A DNA stretch of 64,000 bases from Dactylis glomerata (taxonomy: Eukaryota; Streptophyta; Magnoliopsida; Poales; Poaceae), in contig QXEO01000819.1 of NCBI GenBank assembly GCA_007115705.1, forward strand, positions 743,445 through 807,444, in the 5' to 3' direction. This document shows positions 53,409 through 64,000 of this stretch, in pieces. Position 1 is the stretch's first letter; each line of letters opens with the position of its first letter. The translations under genes were made by a program, and so were the position numbers. The notes beneath the pieces are model-generated. The model made no database searches, had not been told where the DNA came from, and saw only the letters and a program-made list of their open reading frames with translations.

Positions 53409-54991
53409 TTATGTCTAAAATTTTACAGAAATTATGAAAGAGCGAGCCCAGTAAGTGCCTATGTCCTATAATCTGTTCCTTCATAAAGTTATATATCCAG
53501 CTTGAGGGCCATTCTTGGAAAGATAGCATGTGCAAAAACAAAGGTGTTCAGTAATAACAACAGAAAAGAACTTACAGTATAGTATTGCTTCTAAAGAGAA
53601 AAGTGTACATGTTTTCATAAAAGCTAAAAATTTCAGAAACACATGGCATTGCTTAGCCTATAAGCTTTCTTTTACGGCATCTTTTCTAATACCGTCTCCA
53701 CCATGCAAACATCTGTAAATTGCATACACTTTAGCCCATCATTCAGAAGAGCAAGAAGCGGCATGGGCTCCAAGATAAACAAAATCAGGAGCCCTTTCAA
53801 CAGTGGAGGGTTTGCTTGCACGTTCCATACCACGTTTCACATGGCATTTCGAGTCTCTTTTGCTTTCTGTGTGAAACCTACACTTTCATTTTTATGTTCT
53901 TCTCTTTGTTCAACTTCTTCTTTCAACGGAAGCTGATTGGGAGCCTTTACCAGCAAATAAAAAAAATTATGAGGGCCACATACAAGAAATGCATGAATAT
54001 ATATAATTAAGTTGCATCGAAACAACTGTTCAAAGCTATTTATTTCAAACAGAATCGATAGTTGGACAGCTGGCCAGGATTGAGCTGACCGTAGAACTGC
54101 TTGCCTAAAAATATTAGAGAAAACAAGGGTTCTCGCGGATCACACTGATCTGACTAATGATTTTTAATTTCAACGTTGCGAAGAGTAATTTGGTTGCCAA
54201 CGCAGAACCAGAATTTTGACGGAAGATGCATGGACATATGTCACAGGGTCCCTATGTGGCAACTGGCAAATGCCATGGTTTTCCTCTGCAAATAAATCAA
54301 CAAGACAACAGCCATATCTATATCTCCAGTATTATAGCAGATCTGTTTAGAACAACTATAATGAGCCATGCTATTATTGAAGAAGATGACCAACATTCAG
54401 GAATAGCAATTAGTTGATCTGGACCACGTTAGTTGTCTCTAGATGTTAGGATACTTATCTGTGACAGTACATGCTGAAATTTTGCTTCTCACAGAAGATG
54501 AGGAAGAGGTGAACTAGCAAACCTACATGATATTATTATCGAAGTAGTTTCAAGAATTAGTTTGGAGAGTAGAAACCGTTCATCATGTATGTTAAGAACT
54601 AACTGCAGAACTGACCATCCCTAGAAGGCCAAAATTGTGTGATCCACTAATCGACCTTTTATTCGTTCCTCGGTAGCCAGAAACAGGTTGCATACAGTAT
54701 TATGAAGTTCAGCTTGATTTGACACCAAGAAGCTACAAGGAAGCGGCCAGTGACCTTAGAACAGACGCTTATAACATAAGCTGTGTCCCGGGACAGCCTT
54801 AAATTGAATGAGACATAAACCAACCATGCATGATTTGATGCAAATAATGATGATGTTGGTGGCGACGATAAGGATGACAGCTTGGATTGCAAGGTTTACT
54901 TATTACTCGTGCATGGCATTGCTACCAATTTAGTACTCTTTACTATGTTTGATTGTTGAGAAAACACTTAATTATTTCAACTCTTTCTGGA
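53409..54991. other. Intergenic DNA between the two annexins, nothing recognised
   Basis: AT-rich, with no gene, RNA or clear repeat. AGGTACT at 54992-54998 belongs to the next element's target duplication. Confidence 0.4.
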
Positions 54992-54998
54992 AGGTACT

Positions 54999-56329
54999 TT
55001 TTTTCCAATAAGGAGTATATATATTAATATCGTGAAGATACCAATTACATCTAGCCTCTGCATTATGCAGTGCCCTAGTGGCATTATAGATGCACATAAC
55101 TAAAAAAGAAGAAGAATTACAGAAAAGAAAAGTCTGCTAGTGTCATCTGTTTCTTATAGCAGTAGTACAAACACCATCAAGACAACACCAGAAGTCTAGC
55201 TTCTCCATTAGTGACGCCTCTAAGAAGAAATAGTGCACAAGCGCCATCATCGTCCGATAAAAGATCATAGGTTTTCAGCCTAGAGAGAATCCGCGCTCAC
55301 AAAACAATGCCTTCAATAAAACCGTTGGCAGACACAAAAAATTAAGGCCAGACCTTGAATTTTCACCGTACAATGTAGAAATCTGAACTTCGCATGTGCT
55401 GACGCCCCACTTGCCGATACCGCAGCTACGAGTCACGAATCACCAAGTAAGTGCCTCATCGCCACAAGACTCGAACTACCGTTGCTAATCCTCAAAACTC
55501 GAGTTTCATGTCATTTTACGCCTTTGACTTCACCATGGACCGTAAAAGATGTGTCAGCGCTTCACAACGCTCCCTCTCAGATCAAACAGTCAGAAAAAAC
55601 ATTAGTGCGCACGACCGAATCCCATTAGATCCAGCAATCTCCAGGAATGAGGCACCCAATGGAGTTCACCGGTGGAGCATTTCGTAACTCAACACTCTGA
55701 CCAGATCTTCGTCTTGGCGTGAGAAGAACCCTAGGACTGCCTCCATTATTCATGCCGAGCCAGTAGCCCCCATGCCACAAGCCGGCTGCAGCCACCACAA
55801 GCAGCCCGTAGCGCTCAGTGAGCACCGCCATCACCACCCGCACCTTGGGAAATGAAGAGCGGGCGCCTCTGCCACCTGCCACCGACCAGAACGCGGGTGT
55901 CGCCAACACCAAGGTTGACGTGGGCTCCATGCAATCGATGTCTACAAGTGATCATCTAGGACTGGCCACCGTGCCGCCCTCACGGCCACCGCAGCCACCA
56001 GACCGCGGGATCCTGGGCCAGTGGGCCACTGCCCCGACGACCATCTCTGCCAAGATCCCGAGGCCGCCGCCCCGACTACGTTCTCCTCCAACCATGGCTT
56101 GGAGGGCCACTGCGCCACACTGTTTAGGAGCTCCCACCGCACGAGGAGAGGAGGCCGCCGCCGACACCCGCCGCACAATGGGATGAGATCCCGTTGTCGC
56201 CATCAGCCGCATAGTCTTTGCCGATGGCGTCGTCCGACGGCGGCGAGGGGATGGGCGAAGGTGGATCGGGAAGTGGCGGTGGCTAGGGTTTACCCCGAGA
56301 TGCTCCCCTGGGAACGTCGCGGGGCTCTT
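54999..56329 (-). mobile_element. Non-coding retroposon with LINE-type 3' end
   Basis: The minus strand ends in GATGTAATTGGTATCTTCAC and TATTAATATATA followed by an A-rich tail, a 3' end typical of grass LINEs. It is flanked by AGGTACT (54992-54998 and 56330-56336). The 5' half is GC-rich with frames on both strands but no known domain, so it is likely a non-autonomous passenger of a LINE. Confidence 0.65.
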
Positions 56330-56336
56330 AGGTACT

Positions 56337-57282
56337 ACAAGTCGCGAATTCCATTAAGAGAAGAAAATCCGATTAATTTACCGGCCACTTTGTTATATTT
56401 GGCATGAAAATTCTTTTTTAAAATTGACATGAGAATTCTGAATGCATTAAAGGTACAAAAATAATTTCTTGAAGTGACAACTCAAAATCATATCGTTCAT
56501 TTTAAAAAGCATATTACGCTTTTACCAATTTGGGTGGAAGGATATCAAAAGATACAAAAATATGACCAATTTAATTGATACACTTTACAACAGAAGTACT
56601 GAAGTAATACTGAACTCTTACCTATGATTAACTAGGTTTGATTATTTGGATAACTTGATCTGATCATGTGATGTGTTTTATTCCATATCCATGGACATGG
56701 GGCCTTCATGTGCAGAAGATCTCCCAGAGTTTTCTCAATAATTTCTGCTGGAAATGTTAGCTGAAGAATTGAATCCCTGTAATCAGAAATGTAACATTAG
56801 AATTAGCTTTCTCTTTGTAGCAGAAGGCTTGCTGGTTTCTACTATAGAAGACTATCTGGTTTCTATTGTAAATATTAACACGAGCTCTTCCTTGTAGTTG
56901 TCGATGTTCTCACGAAAATGTAAACCTGATGTGATAGTATCATGATAAGGGCAGGGCAACTGACAATTATAGTGGTCACCGTCTACAATGAATCAACCCG
57001 TGTTCCACGATGCCAACAGTACGCAGACCAACTCATCCCATGTGTAAACCGTTGACGAATGACGAGCTTTTCTGTGATTAGCTGGGCAAATCATATCAAA
57101 ACATATATATCGAACTGAAATACCAGCACTGCCCATAATTGCCTTCCCAAACACACAGTTTCCGGTATAAAGATCGCCCACAAGGAGGAGCCAGAGCACA
57201 CAGCGATCCATCATCCTCTTGAACCCATCGCCTCCATCTCCTCTAAATATTCGGTTCAGCATTTTCGTCAGAGACTCCGGCA
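56337..57282 (+). promoter_or_regulatory. Annexin D4-like upstream region
   Basis: AT-rich promoter region of the plus-strand annexin gene. The 5' leader probably lies in 57190-57282 (C-rich, CCATCGCCTCCATCTCC). No single promoter motif can be assigned. Confidence 0.35.
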
Positions 57283-58444
57283 ATGGCTGACGAAGTTCAG
57301 GCGCTCACCAAGGCCTTCTCAGGTTTGCATCGACAGATCGTTGACCCTAACATTCTTCACCCACGAAGTTCCGTTTTGTGGTCATTTCTTGCGAGTTGAT
57401 GTTGATTTTGTTGTGATTCCAAAACAATGAAGGTCTGGGAGGCCTCGGCGTGGACGAGTCGACCATGGTGACGGCGCTGGCAAACTGGCGGAAGCAGCCG
57501 GAGAAGCGGTCCGGGTTCCGGAAGAGCTTCCCGGGGCTGTTCAAGGACCACGGCGTGATCGAGCGGTGCGAGGACGACTACATCCTGCACCTCACCGCGG
57601 AGTTCTCCCGGTTCAAGAACCTCATGGTGCTGTGGGCGATGCACCCCTGGGAGCGCGACGCCCGCCTCGCGCACCACGTCCTCCACCAGGCGCACCCGGC
57701 CGCCATCATCGTCGAGATCGCCTGCACCCGGTCCGCCGAGGAGCTCCTCGGCGCGCGAAAGGCGTACATGGCGCTCTTCCACCACTCCCTAGAGGAGGAC
57801 GTCGCCTACCGCGCCAGGGACAAGCCGTACTGCAGCGTAAGCTAGCTCCCTTCCGATCGATGCTGCCGCCGGTGGCAATGGCGGTTCTTGGAAGCCGATG
57901 AGCGCGTCTGATGATCTGTGGAATCTTGCAGCTGCTGGTTGGGCTGGTGAGCGCGTACCGGTACGAAGGGCCCAAGGTGAGCGGCGACACGGCGAAGGCG
58001 GAGGCCAAAGCGCTGGGCGCGGCGGTGAAGAGCGCTGGCGCCGCCGGCACCAAGCTGGTGGAGAACGAGGAGGTGGTCAGGATCCTCACCACCAGGAGCA
58101 AGCCCCACCTCGTGGAGACCTTCAAGCACTACAAGGAGCTGCACGGCAAGCACATCACGGAGGACCTCGCGAGCGAGGAGACCCTGGGGGAGACCGTGCA
58201 GTGCCTGGCGACGCCGGAGGCGTACTTCAGCCAGGTGATGGAGGCGGCGCTCAGGGAGGGCGCCGACCACCACGGCAAGGAGGCCCTGTCGCGCGTGGCG
58301 GTCACCCGGTCGGACGTGGACATGGACGGCATCAGGGTCGCATACCAGGAGCAGTTCGGGGCCAAGCTCGAGGACGCCGTCGCCGCAAGCGCTCACGGCC
58401 ACTTCAAGGACGCCCTCGTCTCCCTCATCGTCGGCGGTAACTAG
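57283..58444 (+). CDS. Annexin (D4-like), 3 exons, without canonical calcium loops
   Basis: Exons 57283-57322, 57433-57836 and 57932-58444 join in frame to 318 residues. It starts MADEVQALTKAFSGLGGLGV. The four-repeat layout is kept (FKNLMVLWAMHPWERDARLA in repeat 2, VENEEVVRILTTRSKPHL in repeat 3, EALSRVAVTRSDVDMDGI in repeat 4). The loop in repeat 1 is GLGVDE, with Val for the usual Thr, and repeat 4 has DHHGKEALSR with no GxGT loop. Calcium binding is therefore expected to be weak or different, as noted for AnnAt4-type annexins. The coding region is very GC-rich (GC3-rich exons 2 and 3), a common feature of grass genes with few introns. It lies head to head with the annexin at 49175-50824. 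Confidence 0.95.
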
Positions 58445-58648
58445 ATTGATTGATTACGGACGGAACGGCTCTTCCTTTTCTTCCTCATTCAGGTGGCACT
58501 AGCACGCCAGTTGTGGCGCGCCGGCCACGCGTGCGTTTATTTCTTTTTGAGATCTCATCTTCTGTGTGTGTTTGTGTTTGTATGTTAAATTGTCTGTCGA
58601 TCTATCGAGCCTGTAACATCTGCAGCTGAAGTTGGGACGTCACGGATG

Positions 58649-58654
58649 AATAAA
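58649..58654 (+). terminator. Poly-A signal of the annexin D4-like gene
   Basis: AATAAA about 205 bp after the stop codon, downstream of a GT-rich stretch (TGTGTGTGTTTGTGTTTG). The most likely 3' processing signal of this gene. Confidence 0.55.
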
Positions 58655-58722
58655 ATTGTTATCAAAGAAGCCTATGATGAACTTTCCAAGATGTTTTTTT
58701 TTCTCTTGGTAGAGCAAGCATG

Positions 58723-58915
58723 TTTTTTTAAGGGGATGTCTAGTGGCGTTTATTCATTCGACAACAAAATTGCATCGTATATTACAAAGGTTTTGATAAA
58801 CCCCGGAGGGTCACCATCCCAACTAAGAAAATCTTTTGTACTATAGGCATTCCTTGCTAATTCGTGAGCCACCTTGCTTGCATCCCTTGGATAATGATGA
58901 AAAGAAACCCCGTTG
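58723..58915 (-). mobile_element. LINE 3' end with RNase H remnant
   Basis: Minus strand: FHHYPRDASKVAHELARNAY, then DFLSWDGDPPGFI and a TAA stop at 58752-58750, followed by a short tail and A run (T run 58723-58729). It matches the C-terminal end of the LINE RNase H at 37700-38137. It is cut at 58915 by the next element. Confidence 0.75.
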
Positions 58916-59882
58916 ATTGTGCTTGCTTTCTGTCGTGTGTCGAAACACGAACACCGGGGGCACGCACCCCTAAGTTGTTGGCAAGCAGGCGTGGAGATGC
59001 CTTCGTCTCATGAGATCGAACACAAAGCACACGAGGAATTTCACCCTGGTTCAGGTCGCGAGAGCGTCTTGCGTGAAACCCTACGTCCAGCTTGTCTGAG
59101 CTTTTTTCATGGAAGTGGTCAGCAGCGTGTGTACAGGTTGCCGGAGGCCGCCGAGCTGAGCTCCAGGCCACCGGACTTGCTGTTTTGAGCTCTAGACTAT
59201 CCTAACTTCTCCAAGACGAAGGAGCTAGCTAAGAGAATCTGAGAGTCGGTCCCTTGGGACGGTGGCCTAGCCCTCCTTTTATACGTCAAGGGGATACCAC
59301 AGGGGCCGATACACATGTGATACAAGTGTCGCAACGTTTTGGGCGGTGGAGTAGCCCTGCAGGGCTACGAGCCGTGCTGTCTTTCATGCCGGCCTGCACG
59401 CCGCGCCGATGGGATGCGACCAGCCGAAGCCGTCTGTATTTACCACGTCTGCCGTGGTAATGATGCTTTCCGCTCGCCCGCGGCAGTGGGTTACTTCTGC
59501 GCGTCTTCCATGCACGTTCCCGGGAGGGGACAAAGGATCTCCCCGCAGGATACGCTCGCCACGTGCCTGGCGTCCTTGAATTCTAGGAGCGATTCCCGAG
59601 CCTTCTTGTCCTCTCGGCGAGGGAAGGAGTCTTCTCTTGTATGCCTTCCATCCCCCCGCCTGGGGGAAGAGCCTTCTTCAGCAAACTTCCCTCCCCGACA
59701 AGGGGGAGGGGCATTCTTACTTCCTTCCCACTTAAGGGAAGGGCCTTGACCGATGCCCAGCAACGATTTGCCATGCGATGACGATGCTGACGCCGACGTT
59801 GAGCTTGTCGGGAGGCCTGGCGCAGACATCGTTCCTGGACGCCTTCCAGGAAATGGTGAGGGGCTAAGGGACATTGTTCCTG
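58916..59882. other. Repeat-like DNA of unknown class
   Basis: GC-rich, with a fold-back near the left edge (CGTGTGTCGAAACACG at 58935-58950), a TATA-like CCTTTTATACG near 59275, and two copies of GTTCCTGGACG (59832 and 59876). Possibly part of a retroelement LTR or a second element inserted in the copia remnant. Frames here are not convincing. Confidence 0.3.
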
Positions 59883-60830
59883 GACGTCGTCCGAGGACAT
59901 GCTTGAGAAGTCCGTTCTTGAGCGAATTATCTCGGTGCTAATTGGTTCTTGAGGCATGATGGCATTGATGAACTTGCGTTTGATCCAATTATCATCCGCA
60001 TCCTTGCATCCAAAGTCTCGTGGCCACACTTAGAGTCGTGAGCCATCTATGCATATCCTCTGAAGTCTCCCCCGCATTCATGATGAAGTTTTCTTGTTCA
60101 CTATTGATTTCATCAAAATTGGAGCTCTTGATGCTCGCATTTCCGGTGAACAAAGACTCAAGATGGTCCTGTTCTTCCTTGGCAGTGGAGAGAGTCTGGA
60201 TGTAGCCATGTATGAATCCGACACACTTGTTGGATGATGTGCAAGGCGGTAGCATTGAGTTGCTCTTCCACCTCTTCCCTTGATGTCAAGTTGTTTGGCT
60301 CACAAGGATTAAATCTAAGCTTGATGCTTCTCCACAGTTGAGTCAAGGCACTACAAATATGAGATTTCATCAAAGTTTGCCAATCACAAAATTAGACTTA
60401 TCAAGTTTAGGTGGAGGACCATGGCTATTGATGTGTGGCATGAGGTAAAAGTTGGGCGAGTGATAGCTTGGTGGTGGTGGGTAAACATTGTAGCCCGATC
60501 TATTTTCCCCCTTAGGATCGACATCACTATTCTCCGTGGAGGTGGGTGCTTCTTTCGAGGCATCGGTCACCACGGGAGTAATAACAATCGCATTGTTTGC
60601 GGGGTTTGGGCGATGGACCCATTGGGTTTGTTAAGGTGTTCCACATGCATCATACGAAACTTCTCCATCATGGACTCTTGCAAAGCATCCATATAAGCTT
60701 TGCGTTCTTTCCTTGACATAGGAGTTTCATCGATGCTTGGAGAAGAAACCTCCGGAAGCGCACCTAAAAGAACATTCTTTTCCGGGTTTGTTTCCGGCGG
60801 AACCTTCTCCCCTCCTCCCGGTTTGTCCAT
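59883..60830 (-). pseudogene. Ty1/copia-type gag (UBN2-like), frameshifted
   Basis: Minus strand, in pieces in different frames: MDKPGGGEKVPPETNPEKNV (from 60830), HINSHGPPPKLDKSNFVIGK, then MKSHICSALTQLWRSIKLRF and EEVEEQLNATALHIIQQ, then LESLFTGNASIKSSNFDEIN and SEDMHRWLTTL, then CKDADDNWIKRKFINAIMP. This order and wording match grass copia gag proteins with a UBN2-type domain. Several frameshifts make it non-functional. It breaks off near 59883; no pol remains. Confidence 0.7.
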
Positions 60831-60889
60831 ACCCTCTTAGGCGGTTAAGCCCGAATAAGTGACCACGATCTAATGCCAATTGAATTTGA

Positions 60890-62228
60890 TCGAGTAGTGA
60901 CTAGGGGGGGGGTGTGAGTAGGAACTAAAACAAATTTTAATCCTTTTTAAGTTCGAGGCTTTTTGATGGTTCAACGAAAGATAAATGCGACGAAAAAGAT
61001 CCTAGGTGAAGAAACAACCACAACCACAACATAGGTAAAGGGTAAAGGAAAGAGTTCACCGCCAAAACGGAACAAGTAGACACGGATGTAATTCCTGTAG
61101 TTCCTTCCTTTTTAAGAGAAGTACATCTATGTTGGAGGGGTGTGATACCACGAAGGTGATGAGCACCACAAAGGCCTCGCCCTATTCTCCGGTGAGCTTG
61201 CCATGAAGGCTAGCTCGAGTTCCACTAAGGGGTGACTTGAAGGTGACACCAAAGACCTTTACACCAAGAGTTGAGGCAATCTTGACAACCGAATTGGAGG
61301 CTCCCAACAAGATCTAGGAGTCTATACACACAAAGGTGAGACTCCAAGAACAACCACAAAGGCCTAGGAATCCTCAAGAGTATATCAAATCAAGTTTCCC
61401 AGCAAAGAAAAGGAGGGAAGTGAAATTTCTTCGGTCAACACCTAGATCTAGATCTTCTCCACCGAATCCTTGAAGGGCATCAAGTTTGATTGGGTAGGTG
61501 AGGAGATCTAGGGCTTCAAATCTCGTATTAATGGAGGAGAGAGAGTAGGGGCGACTCGAAATCTATCCGTTGGAGTCAACTTACCCGAAAATTCCAGCCC
61601 TAGGGCGGAAATTCCTGCATGGGGCGGAAATTTCGGCCCCCGGAAAATTCCTTCTGGAATTTCCGGCCTGAAATTCTGGCCCCTTTACTGCACGATGCAC
61701 CATCATGCTGAGTAAAGGACTTAGCGAAATTCCACAGGGGCGGAAATTATGAAATTTCCTGGCCCCAGAAATTCTGCTATGCCAGAATTTCCGGACCCTT
61801 CCCTGCAAACTGTGCCACAATGCGAAGTAAAAGGACTTAGCCGAATTTCACAGGGGTGGAAATTGTAAAAAATTTGGCCCCCGAAAATTCTGCTATATCA
61901 GAATTTTTGGCCCCTTTACTGCGACTTGCACCACATCGAAGAGTAAAGGACTTAGCTGAAATTCGCAAGGGCGGAAATTCTAGGAATTTTCAGCCCCCAG
62001 AAATTTTATCCAGGGGTGGAAATTCCAGCTCTAGGCGGTATTTCCAGCCCTGAAACTAAATTTTGTGCCTGGGAAATTGGACTCCAATGCGATGATTTTA
62101 AGCCCCGAACCGCTGTCCTCTTTTTCACACCTCTCATAAAACCTCCGTATTGTGCATTATTTGAAGAATCCCTGTGATGCTCGCATAAGATTAAATGACT
62201 TGTGTTGTAATCAAACATCCCAAAACTA
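60890..62228 (-). repeat. LTR-like region of the copia remnant (5' LTR in element orientation)
   Basis: It lies directly upstream of the decayed gag (60830) on the minus strand and contains a CCCCCCCCCTAG run at 60902-60912 as often seen at ends of grass copia LTRs. On the minus strand it would begin around 62228, near ATGTTTGATTACAACACAAG. No second LTR is in the window, so the limits are inferred. Confidence 0.4.
61590..62050. repeat. ~116-bp tandem repeat (GGAAATTCCGGCCCC type)
   Basis: Three to four imperfect copies of a ~116-bp unit with the phrases GGCCCCTTTACTGC (61678, 61793, 61909), AGTAAAGGACTTAGC and GGGGCGGAAATT. Internal palindromes of the GAAATTCCGG type occur throughout. Confidence 0.8.
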
Positions 62229-62752
62229 GGAACTAAGAGCATGTCCTTTCAGCAGCAGTAACCTGGGGAGTTGGGCATATTCATTTGAATCAGATTCGCA
62301 TGATCGGGTACGTGCGATGCAAAGTACGGGTTATGATTTGACTCCGGAAGGAAATCTTTATCGGGAAGTGAGGTAGTTTGTGGATTTGAATTTTATTACT
62401 GTTAATTTTTGCTTTGTACCTCGTACATGTAATAAGGTCACACATGAGTTAGCAACTCCAGTGTGCATCAGGATAATGGCCAGACTTTGTAAATGTTTTA
62501 GTGGCCAGTGACTCTGCTGAGCCAAGATAATGGAATCGAAGTGTTCCATCTAAAAAAAACTTTGCCCACACTAAAATTTCCTCGAACTATATGCATTTCT
62601 TGCCAAATGATGATTGATGAGTCATCTGACTTTCATCCCTCATGCAATGTTGAAACGAAATTTCCTTCATAGCTCTAGGCTTTAAAAGGCACTCGGCTAG
62701 GGAGTGGTGTTTTGGGTCCTATGTGCATACGCTTCCTTGTTTATTTGAAATA
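62229..62752. other. Intergenic DNA, nothing recognised
   Basis: AT-rich spacer without gene or repeat that I recognise. Confidence 0.35.
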
Positions 62753-62925
62753 CTCTCACCGTTCCAAATATAAGATGTTTTAGCCTTTTTCTAACACACA
62801 TGTATCTAGATATCTTTTAGTGTATAGGTTTACTCACTTTGCTTCCAACCTACACACTAAAATATGTCTAGATACATGCGTGTTAGAAAAAAGCTAAAAC
62901 ATCTTATATTTTGAAACAAAGGGAG
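62753..62925. mobile_element. Stowaway-like MITE
   Basis: 173 bp between TA dinucleotides (62751-62752 and 62926-62927). Long inverted arms: TATAAGATGTTTTAGC on the left, GCTAAAACATCTTATA on the right, with a palindromic inner part around ATGTATCTAGATA / ATGTCTAGATACAT. Confidence 0.85.
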
Positions 62926-62927
62926 TA

Positions 62928-63512
62928 TATTTTAATCGTGTTTTGAAATGTCCATAAAACTCCGAAACATATTGCACAAAAAGTATCATTTTTTCGTGAA
63001 ACTTTAGCGTGCACATATAAAAAGCGGATATGTACTTGCAAAATTTTTCATCAAGTTTTTTTAAAATTTGAAAATATATTTTTCATCAAAGGGATCATAT
63101 ACACATGGGAACCGGAATGAATTTCCGACTCGGTTCTGATTTCTGAATAGGGACTTGACACCTCGTTTACTCCATTACATGCTTGGATTAATTTGGGAAA
63201 ATCAGATTCATCCCCATTTAACCTAATTTAGCTTTTCTGCTAGAATCTTGATATGCATGAAAAATTTAGGCAAGCATATTTATCTTATTATTAGAGCAGC
63301 GTGGCTTGCAGTAATCCCTTGATCAAAGGTAGTATTGGCTAGAGAGAACTCTTCTAGAAGTATTGGGTAGGCTAGTGAGATACTGAGATAAGATTCCACG
63401 GTAGATTTTTCAAACCTATCACATCGACTAACACTAGTCGCATTTGGTGCGCGGGGATATGACGATTAGTCCACTCCTTGTCCAGATATTGACTTAGCAT
63501 CGCTGATCACCC
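62928..63512 (-). other. 3' flank of the cytochrome P450 gene
   Basis: AT-rich DNA that should include the 3' UTR of the minus-strand P450. No further feature was recognised. Confidence 0.4.
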
Positions 63513-64000
63513 TCAGTCCCGTATCCTGAGGTGTACGTGTAGCCCGCCTACAATCTTCATTCCCCCGGTCATCTCGTACGCCGGCGGCGACTCCATGCTG
63601 GCCGTCGGTGCCTGCACGTTCAATCTGAACCTCCGGAGAACGGCTGCCGCGACCGTCTTCATCTGCACGTAGGCCATCTCCTTCCCGGGGCAAGCGCGCG
63701 GGCCGGCATGGAAGACTGGGTACCGCGCCGCGTCCACCGCTACAAGCTCACCATCATCGTCGAGCCAGCGCTCAGGCACGAACTCTAAGAAATTCTCGCC
63801 CCACAGCTTCTCCATCCGCCCCATCGCGTACGCCGAGTAGTTGGCAAACCAGCCGGCTCGCACCGCGGTGCCATCCGGGAGGACATCGTCGGCAACGGCC
63901 ACCCGCCCGTTGAAGGGCACCGGCGGGTACAGCCGCATCGCCTCCGTGAGCGCGGCGTGGAGGTAGCGCATGCCCTTCAAGTCACCGTCCGGCGACCGGG
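63513..64000 (-). CDS. Cytochrome P450, CYP94-like, C-terminal part (runs off window)
   Basis: The frame is open from the right edge (64000) to a TGA at 63515-63513 and holds the C-terminal third of a P450. In order: the K-helix ExxR (ALTEAMRLYPPVPFNGR), the PERW motif (LEFVPERWLDDD), the heme-binding loop FHAGPRACPGKE with its Cys ligand, and the end of the protein (GGLHVHLRIRD). The phrases VADDVLPDGTAV, FANYSAYAMGR and GKEMAYVQMK are typical of the CYP86 clan, best fitting CYP94. Members of that family hydroxylate fatty acids or jasmonoyl-isoleucine in the ER. The membrane anchor and most of the oxygen-binding helix lie outside the window. Key residues seen are intact. Confidence 0.92.
   Translation of the reverse strand, partial: RSPDGDLKGMRYLHAALTEAMRLYPPVPFNGRVAVADDVLPDGTAVRAGWFANYSAYAMGRMEKLWGENFLEFVPERWLDDDGELVAVDAARYPVFHAGPRACPGKEMAYVQMKTVAAAVLRRFRLNVQAPTASMESPPAYEMTGGMKIVGGLHVHLRIRD

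Noticed and set aside
57357..58402. Minus-strand frames up to 186 codons over the D4-like annexin
   Set aside because: Antisense shadows of high-GC3 exons without conserved domains.
39700..58444. Functional gene cluster (AP-3 mu, FIS1, two annexins)
   Set aside because: All touch membranes or organelles, but nothing in the sequence shows joint regulation. Only the annexin pair has a reason to be seen as a unit.

Overview
The window is nuclear DNA of a grass, most likely Pooideae. It has spliced GT-AG and GC-AG genes with GC-rich exons, large LTR retrotransposons of types common in Triticeae and relatives, and many Stowaway- and hAT-type MITEs. The species cannot be resolved from sequence alone.

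Left part, about 1-39.3 kb: a transposon nest. It opens with the end of a CACTA element (1-983) carrying a Ulp1/C48-like protease remnant. Harbinger-like and LINE debris and MITEs follow. An Athila-like gag-only element D (4690-11792, minus, TSD GGTAT) comes next. Then a large non-coding LTR element A (12069-27315, plus, TSD GTGGC) contains a hAT MITE (12790-13322) and element B (15354-25128, minus, TSD CGAAT). B has 1863-bp LTRs around an internal domain of only about 427 bp. That domain was hit by element C (17364-22980, plus, TSD TATAT), a Ty3/gypsy chromovirus with a 1503-codon gag-pol frame. A second Athila-like element E (28935-35756, plus, TSD GGCAG) is related to D. A 5'-truncated LINE (37582-39288, minus) is itself split by a poly-A retroposon (38139-38514). 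LTR divergence, counted by eye, follows the nesting order: A about 4%, B about 0.8%, C 1 base in 329. D is about 2.5-3% and E about 0.5%.

Gene island, 39.7-58.5 kb: four genes whose exons join in frame. AP-3 mu adaptin (plus, 8 exons, 414 aa) sorts cargo to the vacuole. FIS1 (plus, 5 exons, 164 aa) is a tail-anchored fission factor of mitochondria and peroxisomes. An annexin D3-like gene (minus, 6 exons, 318 aa) has two canonical calcium loops. An annexin D4-like gene (plus, 3 exons, 318 aa) has none. The two annexins are divergently arranged about 6.5 kb apart, with SINE and LINE-like retroposons between them. FIS1 and annexin D3 end tail to tail 343 bp apart.

Right part, 58.6-64 kb: a LINE tail, a decayed Ty1/copia gag with an LTR-like block of ~116-bp tandem repeats, a Stowaway MITE, and the C-terminal part of a cytochrome P450 (CYP94-like) that runs off the edge. 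The window shows no operon-like or defence-like novel system. The most unusual items are the non-autonomous retroelement architectures (A, B, D/E), the stop codon that separates C's polyprotein from a tandem chromodomain-like tail, and two GC-AG introns in neighbouring conserved genes.
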